This document shows, piece after piece, positions 34,321 to 43,483 of a stretch of 52,036 nt of DNA (its first letter is position 1; each line of letters starts with the position of its first letter). A program made the position numbers and the translations under genes. The stretch lies in assembly GCA_934589835.1 (NCBI GenBank), contig CAKTOK010000009.1:1-52036 (forward strand), read 5' to 3'. Under the pieces are notes generated by a model. It was not told where the DNA came from. It searched no databases and saw nothing but the letters and a program-made list of their open reading frames with translations. Origin of the DNA: an uncultured Oscillospiraceae bacterium (lineage in GTDB: Bacteria > Bacillota > Clostridia > Oscillospirales > Oscillospiraceae).

Positions 34321-37300
34321 ATGCAGACCGTTCAGCTCAAGAAGGTACTGGTCGCCAACCGCGGCGAGATCGCGGTGCGAATTTTCCGCGCCTGCTACGA
34401 TCTTGGCCTCCATACGGTGGCCATTTATTCCAATGAGGACACCTATTCCCTCTTCCGCACCAAGGCGGACGAGGCCTATCTGGTGGGGGAGAAGAAGTCC
34501 CCCCTCGGCGCCTATCTGGATATCCCGGGCATCATCAGTCTGGCCCGCCGCCGTGGCGTCACCGCCATCCACCCAGGCTACGGCTTCCTCTCCGAAAACG
34601 CGGAGTTCGCCCGGGCCTGTGAGGAAAACGGCATCCTGTTCGTAGGGCCGTCCTCCGACGTGCTGGGCAAGATGGGCGACAAGCTCAGCGCCAAGGAGAT
34701 CGCCGTCGGGTGCGGCGTTCCCATCATCCCGGGCTGCACCGAGCCCCTGAAGGACGCCGACGACGCACTGGAAAAGGCCGTGAGCTTCGGCTTCCCTGTC
34801 ATCCTGAAGGCCGCCGCCGGCGGCGGAGGACGAGGGATGCGCCGCTGCGACCGGCCCGAGGAGGTCAAGACCGCCTACGAGCTGGTCCACAGCGAGGCGG
34901 AGAAGTCCTTCGGCTGCGGCGATATCTTTATGGAGAAATATCTGGTGGAGCCCAAGCATATCGAGGTCCAGATCCTGGCCGACCGGTACGGCAACGTCTA
35001 CCATCTGGGCGAGCGTGACTGCTCCCTCCAGCGCCGGTATCAAAAGGTGGTGGAGTTCGCCCCCGCCTGGTCTGTGCCGCAGGAGACGGTGGAGGCCCTG
35101 CGCCGCGACGCCGTAAAGATCGCCCGCTCCGTGGGCTATGTCAGCGCCGGCACCGTGGAGTTTCTGGTGGACAAGACCGGCCATTACTACTTCATCGAGA
35201 TGAACCCCCGCATTCAGGTGGAGCACACCGTCACCGAGATGGTCACCGGCGTGGACATCGTCCGCGCCCAGCTGCTGGTGGCCGCCGGCTATCCCCTGAG
35301 CTGTCCGGAGATCGGCCTGACAAAGCAGGAGGATGTGCATTTCGACGGCTATGCCATCCAGTGCCGCGTCACCACCGAGGATCCCTCCAACAACTTTGCC
35401 CCCGACAACGGCAAGATCACGGCCTACCATTCCCCCGGCGGCTTCGGCGTCCGTCTGGACGGCGGCAACGTGGGCGTGGGCACCGTCATCTCCCCCTACT
35501 ATGACTCCCTGCTGGTGAAGGTCACCAGCTGGGACCGCACGTTCCCCGCCGTCTGCCGCAAGGCCGCCCGGGCCATCAACGAGGTCCGCGTCCGCGGCGT
35601 CAAGACCAACATTCCCTTCGTCACCAACATTCTGGCCCACCCCACGTTCATCAATGGCCGGTGCCATACCAAGTTCATCGATGAGACGCCGGAGCTGTTC
35701 GAGCTGGTGGACTCCCGCGACCGCGCCACCCGCGTCCTGCGGTATATCTCGGAGATCCAGGTGGCCAACCCCAACGCCGAGCGCCATCAGTACGACATCC
35801 CCCGCTTTCCGGAGGCCAGAGAGCCGCTGGGCCCGGGCCTCAAGCAGCTGCTGGACGCGGAGGGGCCCGATGCGGTGAAGCAGTGGGTCCTGTCCCAGAA
35901 GAAGCTGCTGCTCACCGACACCACCATGCGCGACGCCCACCAGAGCCTGCTGTCCACCCGTATGCGTACCCGCGACATGGTCAAGGGGGCCGACGGCGTG
36001 GCCGATATCCTGCGGGACTGCTTCTCGCTGGAAATGTGGGGCGGCGCCACCTTCGACGTGGCCTACCGCTTCCTCCACGAGTCTCCGTGGGAGCGCCTGC
36101 GCCTGCTGCGGGAGAAGATCCCCAACATCCCGTTCCAGATGCTGCTGCGCGGCTCCAATCTGGTGGGCTACGCCAACTACCCCGACAATCTGGTGCGGGC
36201 CTTTGTGGCGGAGGCCGCCCAGCGCGGCATCGACGTGTTCCGCGTCTTTGACTCCCTCAACTGGATCCCGGGCATGGAGATCGCCATGGACGAGGTCCTC
36301 AAGCAGAACAAGCTGCTGGAGGCCACCATGTGCTACACCGGCGATATTCTGGACGAGACGAAGGACAAGTATACGCTCAAATATTATGTCAACCTCGCCA
36401 AGGAGCTGGAAAAGCGCGGCGCCCACATGCTGGCCATCAAGGATATGTCCGGTCTGCTGAAGCCCTACGCCGCCAAGAAGCTGGTGTCCACCCTGAAGCA
36501 GGAGGTGGGGCTGCCCATCCACCTGCACACCCACGACACCACCGGCAATCAGGTGGCGGCCCTGCTGCTGGCCGCCGAGGCCGGCGTGGACGTGGTGGAC
36601 GTGGCCTGCGCCCCCATGGCGGGCCTCACCAGCCAGCCCTCGCTGGACGCGGTGGTGGCCGCGCTTCACGGCACGGAGCGGGACACCGGACTGGATCTGC
36701 GCCGCGTGCAGGAGCTGAGCAATTACTGGGCCGACGTGCGCCTGCGGTATGAGAGCTTCGACCACGGCCTGAAGGCCTCTACCACCGACATCTACCGCTA
36801 CGAGATCCCCGGCGGCCAGTACACCAACCTCCGCCCGCAGGTGGAGTCTCTGGGCCTTGGCGACCGGTTCGAGGAAGTCAAGGAGATGTACAAGACCGTC
36901 AACGATATGCTGGGCGACCCCGTGAAGGTCACCCCGTCGTCCAAGGTGGTGGGTGATCTGGCCATCTTCATGGTCCAGAACGACCTGACGCCGGAGAATA
37001 TCGTCCGCCGCGGTGAGGCGATGGCCTTCCCCGACTCCGTGGTGTCCTACTTCAAGGGCATGATGGGCCAGCCCGCCTGGGGCTTCCCGCAGGACCTGCA
37101 GCGGGTAGTCCTCAAGGGCGAGCAGCCCATCACCTGCCGCCCGGGCCAGCTGCTGCCTCCCGTGGACTTCGATGAGCTGCGCCATGAGGTGGAGCAGTTC
37201 CGGGACGCGCCGGAGAAGAAGGATCTGATCTCCTACGCCATGTATCCCAAGGTTTACGAGGACTTCTGCCGCCACCGCAAGGAGTACGGCTATATCACCC

Positions 37301-37743
37301 GCATGGGCAGCCACGTTTTCTTCAACGGCATGGCGCTGGGCGAGACCAACAAGATCAACATCGAGGACGGCAAGACGCTGGTCATCAAGTATCTGGGCCT
37401 TGGCGACCGCAACAGCGACGGTACCATCAACGTCCAGTTCGAACTGAACGGAATGCGCCGCGAGGTGACGGTCCGCGACCCCAACGCCTCCGAGGAGACC
37501 CGTCAGGCCACGCTGGCCGACGAGTCCGATCCTCTGCAGGTGGGCACCTCCATCCCGGGCATGGTGTCCCGGCTCTGCGTCAAGCAGGGCGACCGCGTGG
37601 AAAAGGATCAGGTGCTGGCCGTCATCGAGGCCATGAAGATGGAAACAGCCATCACCGCCCGTACCGCCGGCACGGTGAAGACTGTCCGCGTTAAGGAGGG
37701 CCAGCCCGTCAAGGCAAGAGAGCTCCTGATGGTGCTGGAATAA
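34321..37743 (+). CDS. pyc: Pyruvate carboxylase, 1140 aa
   Basis: It carboxylates pyruvate to oxaloacetate with ATP and biotin, refilling central metabolism. ATG 34321 follows AGGAAGGAGCG and begins the conserved 'KVLVANRGEIAVRIFRA'. The biotin carboxylase/ATP-grasp part (~1-450) has 'AAAGGGGRGMRRC', 'HIEVQILADRYGN' and 'EMNPRIQVEHTVTEMVTG'. The carboxyltransferase domain starts near 530 ('DTTMRDAHQSLLSTRMRT') and includes the 'HLHTHDTTGNQ' metal site. The biotinyl domain carries 'EAMKMET' with Lys1106 as the biotinylated residue. Length and domain order match the single-chain bacterial enzyme. It is monocistronic, with its own terminator. Confidence 0.97.
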   Translation: MQTVQLKKVLVANRGEIAVRIFRACYDLGLHTVAIYSNEDTYSLFRTKADEAYLVGEKKSPLGAYLDIPGIISLARRRGVTAIHPGYGFLSENAEFARACEENGILFVGPSSDVLGKMGDKLSAKEIAVGCGVPIIPGCTEPLKDADDALEKAVSFGFPVILKAAAGGGGRGMRRCDRPEEVKTAYELVHSEAEKSFGCGDIFMEKYLVEPKHIEVQILADRYGNVYHLGERDCSLQRRYQKVVEFAPAWSVPQETVEALRRDAVKIARSVGYVSAGTVEFLVDKTGHYYFIEMNPRIQVEHTVTEMVTGVDIVRAQLLVAAGYPLSCPEIGLTKQEDVHFDGYAIQCRVTTEDPSNNFAPDNGKITAYHSPGGFGVRLDGGNVGVGTVISPYYDSLLVKVTSWDRTFPAVCRKAARAINEVRVRGVKTNIPFVTNILAHPTFINGRCHTKFIDETPELFELVDSRDRATRVLRYISEIQVANPNAERHQYDIPRFPEAREPLGPGLKQLLDAEGPDAVKQWVLSQKKLLLTDTTMRDAHQSLLSTRMRTRDMVKGADGVADILRDCFSLEMWGGATFDVAYRFLHESPWERLRLLREKIPNIPFQMLLRGSNLVGYANYPDNLVRAFVAEAAQRGIDVFRVFDSLNWIPGMEIAMDEVLKQNKLLEATMCYTGDILDETKDKYTLKYYVNLAKELEKRGAHMLAIKDMSGLLKPYAAKKLVSTLKQEVGLPIHLHTHDTTGNQVAALLLAAEAGVDVVDVACAPMAGLTSQPSLDAVVAALHGTERDTGLDLRRVQELSNYWADVRLRYESFDHGLKASTTDIYRYEIPGGQYTNLRPQVESLGLGDRFEEVKEMYKTVNDMLGDPVKVTPSSKVVGDLAIFMVQNDLTPENIVRRGEAMAFPDSVVSYFKGMMGQPAWGFPQDLQRVVLKGEQPITCRPGQLLPPVDFDELRHEVEQFRDAPEKKDLISYAMYPKVYEDFCRHRKEYGYITRMGSHVFFNGMALGETNKINIEDGKTLVIKYLGLGDRNSDGTINVQFELNGMRREVTVRDPNASEETRQATLADESDPLQVGTSIPGMVSRLCVKQGDRVEKDQVLAVIEAMKMETAITARTAGTVKTVRVKEGQPVKARELLMVLE

Positions 37744-37750
37744 AACAGAA

Positions 37751-37797
37751 AAGAGGACCCCGCAGCGGCTTTTTCCGCCGCAGGGCCCTCTTTTTCT
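37751..37797 (+). terminator. Intrinsic terminator of pyruvate carboxylase
   Basis: A long imperfect stem (AGAGGACCCCGCAGCGGC with GCCGCAGGGCCCTCT) and a T-rich loop are followed by TTTTTCT. Confidence 0.85.
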
Positions 37798-37874
37798 GCG
37801 CCGTACCTCCGCCGCCCCATGCTTCCGCCCTTTGGCCCTCGCTGCACAAAATTCAGGCAAAATCGCAAAAGTGT

Positions 37875-37905
37875 TTGATTCCTTCCGCGCTGCATTCTGT
37901 ATAAT
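37875..37905 (+). promoter_or_regulatory. Candidate promoter of the YhgE gene cluster
   Basis: TATAAT lies at 37900-37905, with TTGATT at 37875-37880. The 19-base spacing is longer than ideal. The leader to the ATG at 37989 is about 75 bases. Confidence 0.4.
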
Positions 37906-37988
37906 GGATAATACCCCTTATGCGGACACATTTCGACATCAAAACATGATACGCGGCGCGTCTCTCCCGCGCCGCCGACGGAGGACAT

Positions 37989-40055
37989 ATGCACAACATC
38001 TGGACGGTCTTCAAAACGGATCTCCGCACGCTGAGCAGGTGCTTTTTCGCCTGCGTGGTGGTGGTCGCCATCGCCCTGCTGCCCAGCCTGTACGCGTGGC
38101 TGAATATCTACTCCAACTGGGACCCCTACGGCAACACCGGCGGCATCTCCATCGCCGTGGCCTCGCTGGATCGGGGCTATACCGATAAGGGCCAGTATGT
38201 CAACAAGGGGCGGGACGTGCTGGAGGACCTGAAAACGGCCACCTCCATCAACTGGGTCATCGTGGACACGGCGGAGGAGGCCACCGACGGCGTCTATGCC
38301 GGCGATTACTACGCCGCCGTGGTCATCGACGAGGACTTCTCCCGCAAGATGTACCGGATGTTCACGGACTGGACCGGCCAGCCCGCCATCACCTACTACG
38401 AAAACGCCAAGAAGAACGCCGTGGCCACCAAGATCACCGACACGGCGGTGGAGTCGCTGAAGCGCTCCATCAGCGAAAACTATCTGGAGGTGATGATCAG
38501 CGGCGTGATGGAGCAGGCGAACCTGCTGGCCGCCGACCTGACGGAGACAGACCCCGAGACCGCCGTCAAGGGTCTTCTGTATCAGGCGCAGGATGTGCTG
38601 TCCGGCTGCCGCCGCATGATGGACGCCTTCCGAGACGCCGGCGATACCGGCGTCTCGGCGGCTGACGCCGCGGCTCTGTCCGATGCCATTGCCGGCATCA
38701 ACGAAAACCTGCCTTCCGGCACGGAGCTGGCGGACACCGCCGCCGAGCTCCAGCATGCGCTCTATACCGCGCTGGCCGGCGTGGACCGTGCGCTGGACCG
38801 CTTTGAGCAGAGCCTCGATGCCGCCCAGCTGCCCGATGCCCAGCAGCAGCTGCGCTCTGCCGCCGCCCAGCTGGGTGCCCTCAGCACCCGACTCAACAGC
38901 CTTGCCTCCCGTCTGGAGGATTCCGCCCTTTCCGGCACCTCTCTGGTGGCCGCGCAGGCCGCCCAGCTTCGGGCGCTGGCGGAGAAATGCACTGCGCTCC
39001 AGAGCGAGCTGAACACGCTGGCCGATGCCTCCGACCCCTCCGGCCTGCTGGCCGACTGCCATGCGCTGGCCGATGCCATCCGCAGCATGACCGACCGGAT
39101 CCCCGTGACGGAACGGGATCTCCGCCGCCAGCTGGACCGCGTGGTGTCGGACGTATCTGATGCCATGGACGGCGTCAAGGATCTGTCCGCCGATGCCAAA
39201 GCCCTCCGCGCCGCCCTGTCGGACACCACGCAGGCGCTGAGCGTCACCATGGATCTGCTGCGCCCTGCGGCAGAGCGTATGGTGTCCTCTCTGTCCGATA
39301 CCATCGACCGTCTGGAGGGCCTGTCCGCCGATGAATATACGGATATCCTGCTGAATATTCTGGGCGGCGACCCGCTGGTGTACAGCCAGTACTTCCCCGA
39401 GATGGTGCAGACCGCCGTCAATAAGGTCTATCCCATCGAAAACTACGGCTCCGCCATGGCCCCGTTCTATACCACGCTGGCCATCTGGGTGGGCGGCGTC
39501 ATCCTCTCCTCGCTGGTGAAGGTCCATGCCCGTACCGAGGGCCTGCTGGAGCCCCGCCCTGCGGAGCTGTTCTTCGGCCGCTATCTGTTCTTCTTCCTGC
39601 TCAGCCAGCTCCAGGCGGCCATCATTGTCACCGGCGACCTCTATCTCCTGAAGATCCAGTGCCTCCACCCGGGCCTGCTGTACCTCACCGCCTCCCTGAC
39701 AGCCTTCACCTTCAGCCTGCTGATCTACTCGCTGGCCCTGTCCTTCGGCGATGTGGGCAAGGCCGTGGTCGTGGTGATCATGGTCATGCAGATCGCCGGC
39801 TCCTCCGGTACGTTTCCCATCGAGCTTCTGCCGGAGATCTACCAGAAAATCTACCGTTTCTTCCCATTCCCCTATGCCATCGACGCCATGCGTGAGTGCA
39901 TCTGCGGCCTGTACGGCGACTACTATATCCGGCAGCTGGCCTTCCTGCTGCTGTTCGCCGTGGCGGCGCTCCTCATCGGCCTGCTGGTCCGCCGCCCCTT
40001 CATGGGCCTGAACCACTTCATGGAGGAGAAGCTGGAAGAGACGGAGCTGCTGTAA
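37989..40055 (+). CDS. YhgE/Pip-domain membrane protein, 688 aa
   Basis: The ATG at 37989 has GGAGG four bases upstream. The N-terminal span is followed by the family signature 'LPSLYAWLNIYSNWDPYGN' and 'GDYYAAVVIDEDFSRK'. A long extracellular helical region (residues ~170-470, Ala/Leu/Asp-rich coiled coil) comes next, then about five C-terminal membrane spans resembling ABC-2-type permeases ('VVVVIMVMQIAGSSGTFPIE'). YhgE/Pip proteins include phage-infection receptors and proteins linked to type VII-like secretion, but no substrate is established. It starts a three-gene cluster with a second, divergent YhgE copy. Confidence 0.9.
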   Translation: MHNIWTVFKTDLRTLSRCFFACVVVVAIALLPSLYAWLNIYSNWDPYGNTGGISIAVASLDRGYTDKGQYVNKGRDVLEDLKTATSINWVIVDTAEEATDGVYAGDYYAAVVIDEDFSRKMYRMFTDWTGQPAITYYENAKKNAVATKITDTAVESLKRSISENYLEVMISGVMEQANLLAADLTETDPETAVKGLLYQAQDVLSGCRRMMDAFRDAGDTGVSAADAAALSDAIAGINENLPSGTELADTAAELQHALYTALAGVDRALDRFEQSLDAAQLPDAQQQLRSAAAQLGALSTRLNSLASRLEDSALSGTSLVAAQAAQLRALAEKCTALQSELNTLADASDPSGLLADCHALADAIRSMTDRIPVTERDLRRQLDRVVSDVSDAMDGVKDLSADAKALRAALSDTTQALSVTMDLLRPAAERMVSSLSDTIDRLEGLSADEYTDILLNILGGDPLVYSQYFPEMVQTAVNKVYPIENYGSAMAPFYTTLAIWVGGVILSSLVKVHARTEGLLEPRPAELFFGRYLFFFLLSQLQAAIIVTGDLYLLKIQCLHPGLLYLTASLTAFTFSLLIYSLALSFGDVGKAVVVVIMVMQIAGSSGTFPIELLPEIYQKIYRFFPFPYAIDAMRECICGLYGDYYIRQLAFLLLFAVAALLIGLLVRRPFMGLNHFMEEKLEETELL

Positions 40056-40072
40056 AGGAGGTGCATTTGCCC

Positions 40073-40777
40073 ATGTCAACGGAACGCGACTATCAGGAAT
40101 TGTATGACCGCCTGCTGGAGGAGGTCGGGGCGCTGCACCGCGCCAACCAGCGCCGCATCCGCAGCGGGATGTGGACGCTGCTGGCCGTCACGGTGGGACT
40201 GATGCTCCTCATGTTTCTGGCCGGCGGCAACAAGGTGTTCACCCTTGTGCTGTGGATCGTGTCCATGTTCGGTGTGGCGGCGTATCTCATCGCCGTGGAG
40301 TACATGGACTATGAGCTGCAAAAGAAGCTGCGTACCATCACAAGGATGAAGGAGGACGCCTTTGGCCAGCTGATGAATGTGCCGGAGCTGCCCGCCGTGC
40401 CGGAGCTGCCCCATGTGGCCCGCCGCCTGCGCCGCGGCGCTCTTCCGCAGCCGCAGGAGCCCGCTCCTGCGGAGTCTCCCACCGCCGCAGAGGAACCCGC
40501 CCCTGCGGAGTCTCCCGCCGCCGCAGAGGAGCCCGCCCCTGCGGAGTCTCCCGCCGCCGCAGAGGAGCCCGCTCCCGCGGAGTCTCCCGTCCCCGCAGAG
40601 GAACCGGATCCTGCGCCGGATGCCGCGCCCCGCTATGCGCCGCTGCCCTCCGGCTGGGAGCGCGCGCTGAAGGACCCGGTAAAGCTGGCCGACGATCTGG
40701 CTCTGCTGACCCGCGCCCTGCAAAACCTGTCCGACGATCTGCGCCGCGGCGCCTGCGATAAGGAGGAAGACCGGTGA
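40073..40777 (+). CDS. Small membrane protein with Pro/Ala/Glu 12-residue repeats, 234 aa
   Basis: ATG 40073 has AAAGGAGGT ten bases upstream. Two closely spaced membrane spans ('MWTLLAVTVGLMLLMFLAG' and 'VFTLVLWIVSMFGVAAYLIA', residues ~33-75) are followed by a cytoplasmic or surface-exposed tail. The tail contains four copies of a 12-residue unit close to 'EPAPAESPAAAE' and then a short helical C-terminus. No family is recognised. It is encoded between two YhgE paralogues and overlaps the second by 4 bases (GTGA), so it is probably a partner or spacer protein of that membrane complex. Confidence 0.8.
   Translation: MSTERDYQELYDRLLEEVGALHRANQRRIRSGMWTLLAVTVGLMLLMFLAGGNKVFTLVLWIVSMFGVAAYLIAVEYMDYELQKKLRTITRMKEDAFGQLMNVPELPAVPELPHVARRLRRGALPQPQEPAPAESPTAAEEPAPAESPAAAEEPAPAESPAAAEEPAPAESPVPAEEPDPAPDAAPRYAPLPSGWERALKDPVKLADDLALLTRALQNLSDDLRRGACDKEEDR
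40457..40600 (+). repeat. Four tandem 36-bp repeats
   Basis: Units begin at 40457, 40493, 40529 and 40565 and differ at only a few positions. They encode the 12-residue Pro/Ala/Glu repeat and are a likely length polymorphism. Confidence 0.9.
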
Positions 40778-42864
40778 AACAGATATGGAACATTTTCCGC
40801 GCCGACTGGAAGCGCCTGACCGCCAGCGTTGTGGCCGTGGTGGTGATGCTGGGCCTGTGCCTGGTGCCCTGCCTGTATGCGTGGTTCAACATCCTCTCCA
40901 ACTGGGACCCCTACGGCGTCGCCTCCACCAGCCGCATCAAGGTGGCCGTGGCCAGCGAGGACGACGGCTGCGACGTGCTGGGCCTCCGCGTGAACATCGG
41001 ACAGCTGGTGCTTCAGGGGCTGGAAAGCAACGATCAGATGGGCTGGGTCTTCGTGGACGATGCCCAGACCGCGCTGGACGGCGTATACGCCGGCGATTAT
41101 TACGCAGCGCTGGTGATCCCCGCCGAATTCACCGGCGACTTTGTCAGCATTCTGGAGGGGGATCTGCGCCACCCCCAGATCCAGTATTACGAAAACGAGA
41201 AGAAGAACGCCATTGCCCCCAAGATCACCAACAAGGCCAAGACCGCCGTGCAGGAGGAGATCAATACCACCATTCTGGAAAAGGTGGCGGACGCCCTGAC
41301 CACCGCCGGCTCTGTCTTCAAGGCCATGGGCCTTGACGGACAGGACATCGCCGATGCCCTGCTGGAAAAGCTGTCCGCCGCCCGGCAGGACATGGATCAG
41401 ATGGCGCAGGTCCTCGCCTCTCTCCAGCAGGTAATGGACGGGGCCGACAGCCTGCTGGCCGCCTCCGCCATTACCATCACCGATGCCCGTGACACCATGG
41501 CGGACGCCTCGGATGCCGCCGGCAGCACCGTCCGGCTCATTGACTCCGGACTTGACGCGGCGGACGATGCCTCCGCCGATCTGCTGCGGGTGCTGGACGC
41601 CGCCGACGACACCCTCTCCGATCTGGAGACGCTGGTGGGAGCCGTGGATCTGTCTCCTGCGGAGGATGCCGCCCATGAGCAGATCAACGCCCGCATCGAC
41701 AGTCTCATCACCGCGCTGGAAACGGCCTGCGGGATGACAGATGACGAGGCGCTGGCCGCGCAGCTGGAGGAGGCCATCTCCCAGCTGGAGGCGCTGAAGG
41801 GGGCCATGGACCAGTCCGGCCTTTCTCAGGTGCAGGATGAGCTTCTCACGCTGATCGGCGAGGTTCGCCAGCAGCTTTGCACGGCCGCCGTCAAGACCAA
41901 TCAGCAGGTCAACGACTACCTCCATGACACCGGCGAGCGGGCGCAGGCGGCCCTTCGCTCCGTGCAGGAGCTGCTGACTGCGTCCTCCGGTGCGCTGAGC
42001 GGCGTGTCCGAAACGCTCCGCTCCTATGCCAACGCCGTATCTGCCGCCCAGCCCACGCTGGCCTCCGGCATCACGCTGGCCCAGAGCGTCTCCGGCTATC
42101 TGACCGACATGGAGGAGGACATCCGCCGCGTTACGGACAGCGCCGCCTTCCACCGCTTCGTGGACCTGATGGAGAGCGACTCCGACAGCATGGCCGAGTA
42201 CCTGTCCTCTCCCGTACAGATGAACACGGAGATCGTCTATGAGATCAAGGATTACGGCTCCGCCATGGCCCCGTACTATGTGATGCTGGCCCTGTTCGTG
42301 GGCAGCCTCCTGACGGCGGTGATGGTCAAGGTCCCCGTGACCCAGCCCGCGTTCCGGAGCTGCCGCGGCATCCAGCGGTACTTCGGCCGCTTCCTCCTCT
42401 TTTTCTGCATGGCGATTGCACAGGCGCTGGTCACAGCCTTCGGGTGCCTGCACTTCGTGGGCATGGAAACGGCGGAGCCGGCCCTGTTCGTGCTGGCCTG
42501 CTGCCTCTGCTCGCTGAACTTCGCCTCCATGAACTACGCGCTGGTCTATTCGCTGGACAATGTGGGCCTCGCTGCCTCCGTCATCATCATGGTGCTGCAG
42601 GTAGCCGGCTCCGGCGGCTCCTATCCCATCGACGTGCTGCCCCAGCTGTTCCGGACGCTGTACCCCTTTATGCCCTTCCACTACGGCATGGATATGCTCC
42701 GCGAGACCATCGGCGGCCTGTACGGCCACACCTACCTGCGCTGCGCGCTGATCCTGCTGGGGATGTGCGTGCTGTTCACCGTTTTCGGCCTGCTGGTGTA
42801 CTATCCCGCTCGCCGGCTGAACGCGGCCATCGCCGCCAGCAAGGAGAAGTCCGGCATCATGTAA
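40774..42864 (+). CDS. YhgE/Pip-domain membrane protein, second copy, 696 aa
   Basis: GTG start at 40774 overlaps the previous stop (GTGA). It has the same layout as the first copy: N-terminal span, 'VPCLYAWFNILSNWDPYGV', 'GDYYAALVIPAEFTGDF', a long helical extracellular region and C-terminal permease-like spans ending in 'VIIMVLQVAGSGGSYPIDVL'. The two copies align along their whole length but are well diverged, so the duplication is old; they may form a heterodimer. Substrate unknown. Confidence 0.9.
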   Translation: MKQIWNIFRADWKRLTASVVAVVVMLGLCLVPCLYAWFNILSNWDPYGVASTSRIKVAVASEDDGCDVLGLRVNIGQLVLQGLESNDQMGWVFVDDAQTALDGVYAGDYYAALVIPAEFTGDFVSILEGDLRHPQIQYYENEKKNAIAPKITNKAKTAVQEEINTTILEKVADALTTAGSVFKAMGLDGQDIADALLEKLSAARQDMDQMAQVLASLQQVMDGADSLLAASAITITDARDTMADASDAAGSTVRLIDSGLDAADDASADLLRVLDAADDTLSDLETLVGAVDLSPAEDAAHEQINARIDSLITALETACGMTDDEALAAQLEEAISQLEALKGAMDQSGLSQVQDELLTLIGEVRQQLCTAAVKTNQQVNDYLHDTGERAQAALRSVQELLTASSGALSGVSETLRSYANAVSAAQPTLASGITLAQSVSGYLTDMEEDIRRVTDSAAFHRFVDLMESDSDSMAEYLSSPVQMNTEIVYEIKDYGSAMAPYYVMLALFVGSLLTAVMVKVPVTQPAFRSCRGIQRYFGRFLLFFCMAIAQALVTAFGCLHFVGMETAEPALFVLACCLCSLNFASMNYALVYSLDNVGLAASVIIMVLQVAGSGGSYPIDVLPQLFRTLYPFMPFHYGMDMLRETIGGLYGHTYLRCALILLGMCVLFTVFGLLVYYPARRLNAAIAASKEKSGIM

Positions 42865-42865
42865 G

Positions 42866-42902
42866 GAAAAATAAGCCGCCACCCACAGGGGTGGCGGCTT
42901 AT
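42866..42902. terminator. Bidirectional terminator between YhgE cluster and XRE gene
   Basis: A perfect 14-bp stem (ATAAGCCGCCACCC, 42871-42884, with 42889-42902) has AAAAA just upstream. It therefore gives a good U-tract for the minus-strand XRE gene and can also stop the plus-strand cluster. Confidence 0.8.
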
Positions 42903-42920
42903 GCCGTCGTTATACCGGGC

Positions 42921-43241
42921 TTATTTCCCGTCCTTGCAGCGGTCATACTCCACCTGCATCACGGCGGAGATGGTGTGCCGGCCGTAATCGTCCAGCTTGG
43001 CGAACTGGGTCAGCAGCCGCTCGGTGTCGTCCGTCAGATACAGGGCCGCATCGTCGGACATGGCCTTGATGCCAAGAATCTTGCAGATACGCATCACCGT
43101 ATCGAAGGAGGAGCCGCCCACGCCGTTATGCAGCGCGCTGTTGATGGTGGAGAGGGGGATGTCCACCGCGAAGGCAAATTGCCGCACGCTCCGATACTGC
43201 CGCGAGATCTCATCGCGGACCAATTTGGTAAGATTGTCCAT
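42921..43241 (-). CDS. XRE-type helix-turn-helix regulator, 106 aa
   Basis: The ATG at 43241 follows TGAGGATC. Residues ~5-60 form a lambda-repressor-like domain: 'SVRQFAFAVDIPLSTINSAL' is the helix-turn-helix and 'FDTVMRICKILGI' the fourth and fifth helices. The remaining ~45 residues ('TERLLTQFAKLDDYGRHTIS') resemble the short C-terminal extension of SinR-like or phage-type regulators. It is convergent with the YhgE cluster and divergent from the YihY-trkA pair; its target is not evident. Confidence 0.85.
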   Translation of the reverse strand: MDNLTKLVRDEISRQYRSVRQFAFAVDIPLSTINSALHNGVGGSSFDTVMRICKILGIKAMSDDAALYLTDDTERLLTQFAKLDDYGRHTISAVMQVEYDRCKDGK

Positions 43242-43287
43242 ATCTGATCCTCACTTTTCTGTAAACAATTTCCAGTCGAACAAGGAA

Positions 43288-43316
43288 AGTATACCACGAA
43301 AGGCTGCACCCGCCAA
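43288..43316 (-). promoter_or_regulatory. Promoter of the XRE gene
   Basis: On the minus strand TTGGCG (43316-43311) and TATACT (43293-43288) are 17 bases apart, about 45 bases upstream of the ATG. Confidence 0.7.
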
Positions 43317-43450
43317 GAGGGGAATGAAAAAATCATAAAAATTTCCGCGTTTTCCGGCGATACGTTCCGTTTTTCCGTATGCCGGCGTTAGTTTTTGTAC
43401 GCCTTATCCGCGCCCGCCGCCAAATGCCCCTTTTATTTTGCGGCCCCCTG

Positions 43451-43459
43451 TGCTACAAT
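43451..43459 (+). promoter_or_regulatory. Extended -10 promoter element for the YihY/trkA pair
   Basis: TGCTACAAT (TGN plus TACAAT) lies 25 bases before the start codon, with no clear -35 box. Transcription would start just before the GGAGGA ribosome site. Confidence 0.45.
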
Positions 43460-43483
43460 AATCCCTCGGAGGACTCGCTGCTT

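Noticed and set aside
34012..37860. 1282-codon minus-strand open frame opposite pyruvate carboxylase
   Set aside because: The plus strand is an unmistakable pyruvate carboxylase; the reverse frame lacks any recognisable domain.
40457..40600. Short 36-bp repeats resembling a CRISPR array
   Set aside because: The period equals the unit length, there are no unique spacers, and the repeats encode an in-frame Pro/Ala/Glu linker.
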